From: Pycnopodia helianthoides
Taxonomy: Eukaryota; Echinodermata; Asteroidea; Forcipulatida; Asteriidae
Assembly: GCA_032158295.1 (NCBI GenBank)
Contig: CM063249.1
Location: 13,248,078-13,312,077, forward strand
Direction of reading: 5' to 3'
Length of the DNA stretch: 64,000 nt
Positions 12,187-23,800 of the stretch are shown piece by piece. Position numbers and translations under genes: made by a program. Numbering within the stretch: position 1 is the first letter of the stretch; the number at the start of each line of letters is the position of its first letter. Below the pieces are notes generated by a model. The model had not been told where the DNA came from. It saw nothing but the letters and a program-made list of their open reading frames with translations, and did no database searches.

Positions 12187-14089
12187 GTTACTCTGTGAAA
12201 AAAGTTATATTGTATAAAATCTATAAGCAAATGTAAAAAAAAATGGTTCAAATTTTGTTTGTTAAAAATAACCACTATGGCATCATAATGTTATTGCAAA
12301 TTACTTTTCGACCTGATCAGTGGTATACTGTAGTTATGGATATTGCTATTTCCCCCCTAGAATTCCCAATTTGTGCCGATTTGCATCTTTTTGGATGTGC
12401 AATTACATTTTTCAATATTAGCAAATTGAAACAATTAACATTCATTGATTCTTCAGTTACAATCTCTATAGCCTTAATTCTATACCAATATTATGTAAAA
12501 CAAAAACAAAAAACATAAAAATATCCATTATGTATAAAAGAACTTTAAAAACATAGGCCTAAGCAAAAGGTAAGGTACAACAGTCAATTATTTCATGCTA
12601 AGACCACGCATACAAGTTCACCTTATAGAAGAAACCAGTTACCAGTCAAGTTGTTATCTGTTGTGTATTGTTTTGAAATTTTGATACTTGTTTTTATTTT
12701 TTACGAAGTATCTCAATCAGGATAAAAGCACACGGACAACATTGGTATTTGCCAAAGACCAGGATCTGCACTCTAAGTGACCAACATGAAGTAACATATC
12801 TGTGACAGTTTAAGCTCAGTCGGTCATTGGAGTTCAGAGAAAATAGTGCAAAACCCTATTTTATGTTTTAAAACATTGGAATTGTGATTCGTGAGATAAA
12901 AAACTGATTGTTTCACCCATTTCTCAAAAGCATAGCATTTCAAACAAAAAAATTCAACAGGAAGTTTTCCGCTATGACCATCTTTACACCATGTAAGTTA
13001 TGTGCAAATCTGTGAACATTCAAATTTTCAAAAATACCAATGTTCTGCACACCCGTTAATAACCAAATGAGTGTATGAAAAAATTGTTACTTTAAATGAT
13101 GTCTCTCTTCTTAAAGCAAACGCTGAACAATAAAGCAAGAATAGTTATTGTATAATAATATTTGCAAGCAAATCATAGTGATTAACGCCCGTTATGCTTC
13201 TAATTGCTTTTCCCAATTATTATTCAGACAGATGAGAGAAAAAATAAGGTCACCAACAAAATATAGCTTATCTAATACATTGAGCTTACATAGTTTATAT
13301 TTACCTTTGTTAGACTACATTATGTACATGTAACTATAGTAACAGTTACTTTTTTTAACAGAAAGACACACCCACAATACTTTTACAAAATAGAAAGTAG
13401 ATGTTTTGAGTTGCGTGCATAAAAAGTGAATCTCATTCTGGGGGTCTTTTTTCAAATCAAACTTCAAAAGTTGTTTTGATTGTTGTATGAGAAGCTAAAA
13501 AAATCAGTGGTTGTGATCTTGTCATAGCAATAGCATTCAGATAATGGTTTTTAAATTGTAGTTATCTGTGCATCTGCTTTGAGGCAAATAGTGTGCCCTG
13601 CCATTTTAGCTGTGAGACACATTTCAGCTTTCCCATTGCTTGATCTGGACAGTTTTGCCATGCAGGCATGCCACATGGGTATTGTCCACAGCAGACAATT
13701 CAGTTTCTGTGTTCTAGTTCTATCGATTTTATAGAACAGCGCCCTCATGTGTCAAATGTTAGCTATTAACTCACTCATGAAATGTATGAGAAGGCCCAAA
13801 AACGTATTTGCTGACAGTGATCATGGCCAATTACCAAGTCAAAGTTGAACACCCTTTTTCAAACAAACCACAATTAGGAGCATTTGCATCCATGACACAA
13901 CTTGGCTTTTTCTTTTTTTTTCTTTTTTAGAGTTAAGATGTTATAATCTCCATTTCCAATGTCCAATCTTTTCACTTCATTCAAAGCATGCAGCAGGTCA
14001 AATAATGTGTTTACAGTATATACAGTCTAGAGAAGAACATCTCCCTAAACTAGTATAATGTACATAACCTATCCTTTGCAAAAAAAAAT

Positions 14090-14330
14090 AGTTAATGGCC
14101 TAATATTTCGACCCAAGCAGAGTCTTTCTCGAAGGCTAAAATGACATCATACACAACACACATTATGTGTGCTGTATGAGTGTTGCATTGTCATTTAGCC
14201 TTCGAGAAAGACTCAGCTAGGATCGAAACGTCAGGCCACTAACTATTTTTTACATTTTATACAATAGGACCTTTTGGTTGGTAAGCAGTTTGCAACAGCT
14301 AATTCTATCTCAACCAATCTCTTGTTTTCA
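14090..14330. repeat. Fold-back repeat sharing its right arm with 52535-52660
   Basis: A left arm around 14105-14145 (TCTTTCTCGAAGGCTAAAATGACA) is the inverted complement of a right arm around 14190-14215. The right part (GATCGAAACGTCAGGCCACT, then GGACCTTTTGGTTGGTAAGCAG) recurs at 52.55-52.65 kb, so this is a dispersed element, not a unique hairpin. Confidence 0.65.
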
Positions 14331-14651
14331 GAAAATTATATGAGCAAAAAAACAAATGGATGCTATAAGCAAGCCAATATTGTTCCTACTTAAAAAAAAG
14401 AAAGATTACCAACCAAACTAACTTGACCCTGGCAGTTTTTTTCTCAAAGGCTGCAATGGCACTGCAGCAAAACATATTGACGGTAGCAATTAGAACATTC
14501 TACGTTATTATGTTTGTTTGTTGGTTTTTTGTGTGTAATTTTTTTACAAATGTTTAGGTTTATACACAAATATTTTTAATCCAGATAAGATGTGAAATGA
14601 GAAACCAGTCATAAGTGCCAAATTACCACCCTGTGACTGAATCTCTGCTCA

Positions 14652-14657
14652 TTTATT
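14652..14657 (-). promoter_or_regulatory. Candidate polyadenylation signal of the transporter
   Basis: AATAAA on the minus strand about 90 nt after the stop codon. It is the first such hexamer I see, but later ones exist, so the true 3' end is uncertain. Confidence 0.35.
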
Positions 14658-14747
14658 CTCAACAAATACAAATTATTGGCACCACTTTCCTTCTGAACAG
14701 GGAGATGATGCGTCTGGTTACATCACTGATACAGGAGGTTGAAAAGT

Positions 14748-14873
14748 TTAGAGTTTTTCGCTCTGGACCGCAACCTCGTAGGAGGGGGGAAAGTCAGAGG
14801 TATTTGTCGGCTTTCGGAACTGAAGGCCATGTGTTGCCTCGTCAATCGGCGAACGGAAACTCATCATGATGCG
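14748..14873 (-). CDS. SLC6 exon 12: C-terminal tail
   Basis: Acceptor CCCTCAG in phase 0. The exon encodes 41 residues, starting [13 protein letters not shown] and ending [11 protein letters not shown], then TAA. It fits because TM12 is followed in SLC6 proteins by a basic R-I segment and an S/T-P motif, and because it is the first in-phase open stretch after exon 11 with a good acceptor. Confidence 0.8.
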   Translation of the reverse strand, partial: RIMMSFRSPIDEATHGLQFRKPTNTSDFPPSYEVAVQSEKL

Positions 14874-17800
14874 CTGAGGGATAAACACAAAATAATATAT
14901 CGATTATGGATTTACTAAGAAACAAATACATGCATGGAAAGCTAGTTTGATTATTGACACATGGAATTACCATTAATATAAGGAATAATATATTGATAGT
15001 GAATATTTAGAAGGGCTGACATAATTCTGTTTTAAAGGCGTCCACAAGAAGTGTCCGGGCTCATAGTCACAAAAATATACATGCATGAAAACTCATCTTT
15101 AGATGAGTTTTACTATTATCATAGACACGATAGAGTATGTACTAAGGGAATAAACGAGTGGCGAGGAGCCATTTAAATCCGCATTGTCCGCGACCCTGCA
15201 AGGTTTTAAACAGCCGTTTAAGACCTAGTCACTACTCTTTAAATCCCATTCATAACTACCCTTGTTGGGGATTCCTGTCCTCAGGCCACTTTGCCAAGGG
15301 TCAAATTGCATGCAACGCTCAGCGATTGTATGTGTACGCGTGCGTACTAATAGATTTTACAGGAAGTACCTATGTACTGATTGCATTATTAGGGCCCACA
15401 TAAGCTTGTGCACCAACACCAGTTTGGCTATGAATGCGAATGCACTTAAGCCAACCAGTCTTAAACAGCTCCAGCTATGTCTTAATTAGCAGCTTAAACA
15501 TGGTCATGAGACCACCTTTCAACCAATAGGACTGCCTTAACTGTCCGAGGTACTAAAATGTGACATCCATTTCTTTCATTAACAAAAAATATGATGCTAA
15601 GTTCTTATTTAGCCGATAGCTGTGTCTCTACTGCCAATGGGCATCTCAAAGCTGTCACAATTGTTATGACCGGTATGCAGACCTATGTTTAAATTGTGAA
15701 ACAAATTTATATAGCACCTTGTAAGGGTTTGCATGGTAATGCAGTGCTATCTGCAGCCAACCATGTAAGATACACCGGGACAAACCCCTTCTCTTAACAA
15801 TAAGTGAGCTGGGTTTTTGTTTAAAGGAAACAAAGAGTGAAAAAACAGACAATATGTACCTCTTTGAAGTTTCCTTTAGACTGTATCAGTGTATGGATAA
15901 TACCAATAGGGATGCAGCTGAAGGATGTTAATGCAACACACCATCCAATGGCCAAGGCCCAATCAGGGTACTTGTTGTCGCCATAACTCACAGTTTCGTA
16001 ACCAATGAACTGGAACACCATGATGACCTACATAACAGCAAAACAATAATATAAAGGTAATACCAATAATTGGGTGTTACTAATGACTCTGTTGCTCGGA
16101 GGCGTGCTAGTTTTGCTGGACACTGCTTCAGGGATAAGTGCCAGTTAACATCTAGCGTCCTACTCTGAAGACATGTCCAACAAGAGGGAGGCGACCACTC
16201 ACATATCCTGATGCAATTTCCAGAGACTCAGTTTCGGAGACCCGACAGGAGCTATGGCCGATAAACTAGGGTGGCATAACAGAGTGTCTTGGATCTCGAT
16301 CACGGTCGATGGATGATGGTGATGATGACTAATGATTCAAACTGACTTTTAATTGCTAAGCATGCTCAGTGGTTTAGTGCTTAAGACAGCTGCTGTAGAA
16401 TAAGCAGTCGTGGGATGCACGAGTCAAGGTGAACAAAGAGGGCTTCCGCGCAAGTTTTCTCAAAAAAGAACTGTTAAATCCCAGTGCCGGATAACACAAG
16501 TTTGTTGTCTTTACCTTTGTTAATTCAGTAGTGATTAGTCAAGGTTTAATATCAACAGCAAAATTCAACAAAACAAATTTTTAGGGTTGGTGGTCTGTAA
16601 ACCGTGGGTGGTAGTACTGGAACTGGTTAAGAAACATTACAGAATTGGTAAGAATTTTTGTTTGTAAAATATACTTTTTGATCACAGATTTACATAAAAC
16701 TTACACGGTCTAACTAATGATGATGATAGTAGAAAACATCCCTTGAATTATTTCTGTCTGAAATGCCATATTTGATGAGAAATGAAGAAACTAATTTTCC
16801 GATTGGAGTTTATCGCCCAGTGAGCGTTTTATTCATTTGTTGAAGCTATATGATTTCATGCAAATGTGTAATCGGTTTTTCACTATTTTCTCGTGACCCA
16901 GATGGCCGATCGATCTCAAACTTCCACAGGTTTGTCAGTTTATGTATACGGTGGATTACATAAGTGCTTACACTGCCAGCAACTGTTTTGTTACCAAAAA
17001 CCAATTCTGTAATGTTCCTTTAAAGTAAAACATTTATGTGTTTTCTTAAAATTATTTCAGTGTATAATCATACTCATTAGACTGACTCACCAGAATGAGT
17101 GCAGGGGAGAGTGCAACCCAACACACAATCAGGATGATGTTAGGGGCAGAGCCCGTCATCTCCTTCATGTTACGAGCCAATCTTTTTGCGCCGTAGAACC
17201 AGGCGACGGAAGTGACCTTCAAAGATAGCGATGAAGAAGAGCGAGACAATGGCATTGTACCAGTCGAGTAGCTGGAACACGTACATACCTCCCTGCAAGT
17301 TGCAACCAATGAAAAACAGAACACATCATAATGACACAATAATTTCATATTAATAATAATAATAATGTTCGGTTTTTATATAGGCTTTATACACCATGTC
17401 TCAAAGGCTTCCAACATTAGTACCCTGATCAATGGGCCATTTCATTCCTTAAACCATCTCAGCTCCCTGGGGAGTATACAGCCTGTGCTGCCAAATAGGT
17501 AGCGCACTAAGCTAAATCAATCACAAGACCCATCTCTGCCCTCACAGGTACCAATTTACCCCTGGGTGGAAGAAGCAGTTATAGTAAAGTGTCTTGCTCA
17601 GGGACACAGGTGTCACGACCAGAATTCGAACCAACACTCTGCTGAACAGAAACACCAGAGCTTGAATTCGGTGCTCTTATCCGCTCGGCCACGACACTCT
17701 ACAAACCGTGCATGTATTATGCGGATTCAAGCTTTTTGGGGACCCTATGGTTCCCACTTCAATTGCCTTACCATTTGAAGGAAACAAAATCAAGAAATCT

Positions 17801-20800
17801 AGTAAGTCAAAAAGTTCTACTATTTAGTGAGAAGATTTGCAATACTATAGATAGGTTGCAGTATGACGTAAATCGGCCATCTTTACGGGCAGTTTAGAAC
17901 AAACAGTCGTGCGTTTCGTGTGAGACAGCGTGCAACACGCGAGCATTTCACGAAACTCATTGCAGGATTGGTCAGTGAACAACGTGGCTGCGTTAATAAG
18001 TTGAGCTTTTGACGCACCTGCAAGCCAAAATGCAACTTGCCCGTAAAGATGGCGTCTACTGGGAACTATCTATTGTCAGGATTGCCCAAAAGATTGACAT
18101 GTACACACATGTCTGTCGACCCGGTAAATCTAGGACTTCTCTTTGTTCTCACGTTTTTTTTTTTCTTCTTGTGATCCCTATTAGGTTTGTACACAAAAAC
18201 AAACTGAGGACGTCCTCACGTCCTCTGTCTGTCAACCCATCGTTTCCTTTTTGTTAAAGTGCTCGGTGTTCACAAACCATTCTGATGTTGTCTTTATATT
18301 AATCTTCTTACTGTTCAATAACACTAAGTCAATTTGTAATTAGTTCACCAACCCATTAAAAATCATTCAATTCCTTGGGGTTGTTTAGTTTATGTAGAAC
18401 AATTCTGCCCAGAACCATCTGTGCCAAGTGTGCATTTACAACATGATATATCACCTTACAGGCCGACGGTGTGGATATACCGTTAAAAACCATGGATGAT
18501 ATTGAATCGCCCCGACAAGGGACAATTGAAGAAAAACTGTACAATATTAACAATAATCCATGGGATAAAGAATATGTTTGTGTTTTGTTTACCCTTAAAT
18601 CCCAGTGTGATAAGCACTGTATAGTCAATGCTTTACGAGTTCTCTTAGAAAAGAAATTTACAGGCTACTCAGGTGGGATCTGAACCCCATCCCCTAAACA
18701 GGCATGATATTTGGTCCTTTGAAAAAAAAACTCGAAACATTTTACGAGTACAAGGGTTAACCAACATCATAGGCTTTAGTAGACTTTTCAGGCTATTCAA
18801 TTACAATTTTTCTGATTTTTCCAAGGCCCCCCCCCCTAAAAAAAAAATCAAAATAAAAAATAAGAAATCAGACTTAGGTAGAAAGAATATCATGCCTGCC
18901 TATAGACCATTGATCGAGCCTGGTGACAAGAGGACAGTTTAAACCCTGTAATACCATCAGTATTGCAAACATTATACAGTGCTTAAATGCAGTGCAATGT
19001 ACAGTTATTACAAAAAAACACACAATAATAATCCAATACTCTGATGAACTGAAACTTAAGGCAATTCATCTTGTGAATATCATTTTTACATGGAACCTCA
19101 CATTAGTATAAATAAGTAAAACTCTCACAATCATGTAAAATTTCTAGGATGGTTTGTTCTTTCAAAAGGTTGAAGTGATAGTTAACCTCGGATTTTGACC
19201 TTACAGATTGACCTTCACCGCACGGCCTTTCCTTCAACCTTAAGCAAAGCAATACAGAACCTTGTGGCCTTTAGTGATAACGTATGTATATTATTGTTCC
19301 TTTAGATGGGTAAGTAGTGCACAACCATTAAACAATATAGCAGTGCAACACCAGGCTATTTTAAACGGAAAAGAATAAAATCATTTCAGAACTACAAAGT
19401 GTCACAAAGACCAGGGTCCATTTTTAAGGAAATGCTTACCGTGGAATTCTGTGCTTACAGCCCATATACTCACACCCATTACAGGGTGCTGAAAGTGCAG
19501 AATTCTGTACTAAGCAGTGCCATTAAATTGTCTTTCTAAATGGGCCACAAATTCCTGAGACTAAAGTAGTTACCTTAAGTTTAGTTACTCTTTAGTTTGC
19601 ATGCCTAAAACTTAATCCACAAAACGTAACATCAGTCCCACATAAAAGTTGGGTACCAGCCAATATGGCTGCATTTTAGCCAATTGAGTCAACGATGAAT
19701 GTGTTATTAATGAAGTGGAAAGAATTACGTATTGAACAGCTCCATGCATCTAAAAAGTAGAATGAATGCCAGGTGAAAGTCCAACCCTGATCAACATTGT
19801 TGCTTCAAGGGACTAAATCCCATTAGCTTAAACTATTTTCAAGCCATAAATAAGAAACTTACTTATCATAAAGAAAAAAAAATAATTCTATTTTGGATGC
19901 GTTTCCCCTCTTTTGCCTTGAGAGTATGAGCTTCGGCAAGACTGAAATGTTCTGCTCCACCAGCTTGGAGGATTCAGTTTTAGTAAATTGAATGTGTTAC
20001 CAGACCCTGTTCTTAAATGAACATTACAAAATTGGTAAGAAACAAACTTGAAAAATATGCTTTTTGATCACAGATTTACATAAAAACTGATGATGATAGT
20101 AGAAAACATACCTTGAAATATTTCTGTCTGAAATGCCATATTTGATTAGAAATTAATAAAAAAAAATTTTCGATTGGAGTTTATCGCTCAGTGAGCATTT
20201 TATTCATTGTTGAATCTAATGATTTCATGCAAACGTGTAATCGTTTTTTCACTATTTTCTCGTGACCCAGATGGCCGATCGATCTCAAACTTCTACAGGT
20301 TTGTCAGTTTATGTATATGGTGGATTACATAAACTGCTTACACTGCCAGCAACGTTTTGTTAGCAAAAACCAATTCTGTAATGTTCCTTTAACTATATGT
20401 ATCAGTTTTCCGGGTTGATCCTGAAGTCATTGACATTCTAGTTAAACTAAGTTGTTGACAGTGAAATCAAACTTTGTTGTCCTAAAAAGCTCTACCTAAT
20501 TTCAACTACACAGATCTGTACCCGATATCTATTTGGCGATCTTGCCAGGACAAATATCAAACACAATCTCGTCATTTCATGCACAACAAACAGTTATCTA
20601 AAGCACACTGTTCAATAAACAATACTCGTAAATAAAACTGTAAGCGGTGACTATCCTAACAAGAATGAAACAATTTTGGATGATCCAAGAAAAATTGACT
20701 GGACTTGGACTTGAACCTGCAACTTCCATATTAACATGCTGGTCCTCTACCAACTAAGCTATCTAACCCTACAATGGCGGTCTCCCTTTTTTGTCAGTAT

Positions 20801-23800
20801 CTTTGTCCAGGGGTGCCATTCAGAAGCCATACAACCTGAAACTGTCTCCCAGGGATCACACCCAAGTTTACGATACAACCTGGGAAGCGGCAGCAGAGGG
20901 ATCACCTTAAGGGGATGCAACTGTTTATTTCAAATATCAAGTAATAAACTACATGGGAAACTGACAAGGTACATTTAAAAAAAAAAATTGGGGTAACAAA
21001 ATCAAAATTGACTGGAATGGGATTTGAACCTGAGACCTCCGGATTAACAGAGAATAAAACAAATGTGTTTTAACCAAAGACTTAAAGGACTCAAAACTTC
21101 TGGCTGTGTGACGTAAAAATCAAGACAGTATGATTGCCTTAGCAGATCAGTGAGACCAGCAATGAACTCAAAAGTAATGGCCAGTATTTTGAAACCAATC
21201 CGCCGTTAACCTGGCAACCAATGAAGCTCCCAAACACAGCGAGCAATAATGTTCACCCGAATTCTAGTTCCTCTTATCAGTCATGCCGCAGAACTCTGAA
21301 TGAGCTGTAATATTTTTCATTTGATTAGTATGAAGCCCCCAAAATAATAACATATTTCATTTTAAAATCCACTGGGAGATAACAAAAACATGAACACAAA
21401 CTGACATTGATCCCACGGGTGTTCACATACTGTATTTTGTTTAATTATTGAGGATACGTTTTATTACCTGGGTAATATGGGGAAGTCCCAAAAGGAAGGA
21501 AACGAAGCAGATGTAGGCGACCAGAACTTCACGTTTGTTGAAGTACAGAAAACGCAGCTTGGGGAAGCCGTCCAAAAATGTGGTTATGACAACCTTCACC
21601 ATGGCAAACTGTAACAATAAAGCAACCATAGAAATCATACAATTAATCTGGACCAAGAATCTCTCGATTCCTGGAGATTTATAGGAGAAGAAACAACTTA
21701 CTGTTTCCTAAAAATAGCAAATGTAAAAAACACGTCAAACTTATTCAGTCAAAAAACATAAACTGTTGTGTGTTATGTGGGCTTAGTTCTAAAAGGTCCT
21801 GATTTACGATTTCAAACAATTTTTGGGACAATCAAAAGGGCTTTTAATCTAAATTGACTATAAATCAGGAAAAAATTACAAAACACCACAGAGAAATGTT
21901 TTCCCCCCCAAATAATAAATAAACAAATAAATCATGTTTCCAACAAACACTATAGGGGAAGATACCCTCAATCAAATCAATTTATGAAGCATTTCAAAAT
22001 ACGCAAAAATAACTTTATGAAAGTCATACAAATTGTAATAAGGACTTTAAAGATGCTGGGTCTAATTTTTGGCTGATAAGACCCAAAAGTTTCAAATTAA
22101 ATTTGAAACAGCTGTTTTTACTAGGTTTGAGAAAGTTACAAGCTTTCATTTATTGTATAACACGAAAAAAATCTGCCAATGATCAGTGGTAGTTTGTTTA
22201 AAAACTCAAACTAACTATTGTTTGGATTTTGACATTTAATCATGTCCATCAGCCACGCACAAACAATTTTGCATGTAATGTATCTTGTGCATTGTTCGTG
22301 GCATATGCGAACGTTTTTGTATTTTTTTTCCATTTTGAAAACAGTGTCATCTGTCAAAATTCGTTCAGAAAAAAAAACACCAAAATAAATTTGGGGGAAA
22401 ACAGACGATTTGACTTGGTCAAACTAAAACCCTTTTCCTCTCAGTAAAAATTTCCAGTGAGTTAGCATCTACTGAAATCAGTCAAGTGCACTGTCGTGTG
22501 TAGATGCTATCACACTACAGGCTGATATCATACTACAGGCTGCCATAAATCATCATTTAAAGGAGAAAATAATGAACGGTACTAAATATATTCAGTTAAC
22601 ACATAAATCAATGTTCTTATACTTATCCCTTGTCTACCAGCCGACTTCCTAGAACTGTCCATTGGAAAAGTGAATCATTTACAGCATCTCTCCCCCATTT
22701 TATACAAAGATGAAGAGAAGCAATTTATGGTTAATACTCTCAACTAAATCCTGTACACAAACCTGACTGTCAATTCCAAGACAGAACAGCATGACGAAGA
22801 AGAGCATTGACCACAACTGAGACACCGGCATGGTGGAAAAAACTGCTGGGTACACGATAAACACCAGGCCTGGCCCTGTAGAATGTCAAACGAAAGGAAA
22901 TAAATCACGCACCCTGACAAGCCTGCCTCTTTGTGTTAAAGGCCTTGTACACTATTGGTAAGATCAAAAAACACAATGTTCACAGATTCACACATAACTT
23001 ACATGATTTAAAGTAAGTAATGATAGAAAGGGTTCCTTAAAATATTTCTGCCTAAAATGCTTTCGTTTCTGAGAAACGAGTAAAACAATAGTAATTATCG
23101 CGCGCGATAATTTGAAAAAACAGAAAACACATAAGATCTCTTTTCACTATTTTCTCGTGACCTCGACGACCAATTGAGCTCAAACTTTAACAGGTTTGTT
23201 TGTTCATGCATATGTTTAATCACACAAAATGTGGACACTGATTTTGAGCTGTTACCAAAAGTGTACAATACCTTTAACGCAAAAATCTACTTAACCTACT
23301 TACCTGTCCATTTTTTTACGACGTATTTTGCACACTAGGGATGCCTTTCTCTTTGTCAAAACGCAAAATGCAATTACTTACATCTATATGTTTTTACATC
23401 TGATGGTTATTTTGAATACCTGACTCGAAATATGCGAGAGATTTCAAATGCTACTTTCTTAACTTTGACATTATTTCAGAAAAACAATATTCTCTGGAGG
23501 ATTGGTACTGGTACAAACTATAACCAATGGGTTTTCAGAATGAAATATAAATGTCGTTTTGCAATTACTTGGAATTTGTCTATTTAGACCTTTCCTTTGC
23601 AACGTCACAGCCCAAGTTTTTGCCAACCAAGGTTGGACAATTTTGGGAAGCCATAAATGCAAAGCAAAAATGAATAGCCACACAGTTTGTGACAATGTTG
23701 CACAAATATAAACAAATAGTGTTGGAAACAAAGCGACAAATCATAAGATGTATTGAAAGTTTGCAGAAATGTGAAATTTGGTCACAACCCACAATTTAAT

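Larger units (their letters stand above)
2600..14747. other. Intergenic region between the two genes
   Basis: These 12 kb contain no coding exon I can support apart from the possible relic near 3.6 kb. They hold a TIR element (5115-5370), two MITE-A copies (6286-6678, 9771-10154), a tandem 43-bp duplication (11714-11799), AT and poly-C/poly-A low-complexity tracts and a palindromic repeat near 14.1 kb. The short open frames here are not supported by codon use, domains or splice partners. Confidence 0.5.
17293..21467. other. SLC6 intron 9 (4.2 kb)
   Basis: Holds a class II tRNA-derived SINE (17350-17702), MITE-A copy 4 (20013-20392) and tRNA-like SINE heads (20690-21060). The stretch 17.7-20.0 kb has no recognisable element except a degenerate inverted repeat around 19.42-19.56 kb related to the 44.24 kb element. 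Confidence 0.5.

Noticed and set aside
14190..14250. Hammerhead ribozyme suggested by the TCGAAACGTC word
   Set aside because: The CTGATGA half of the catalytic core is missing at both this copy and the 52.55 kb copy.
17630..17702. True tRNA gene (Leu/Ser type)
   Set aside because: Box A and box B are present, but the stems are poorly paired and the sequence runs into a SINE body shared with other loci.
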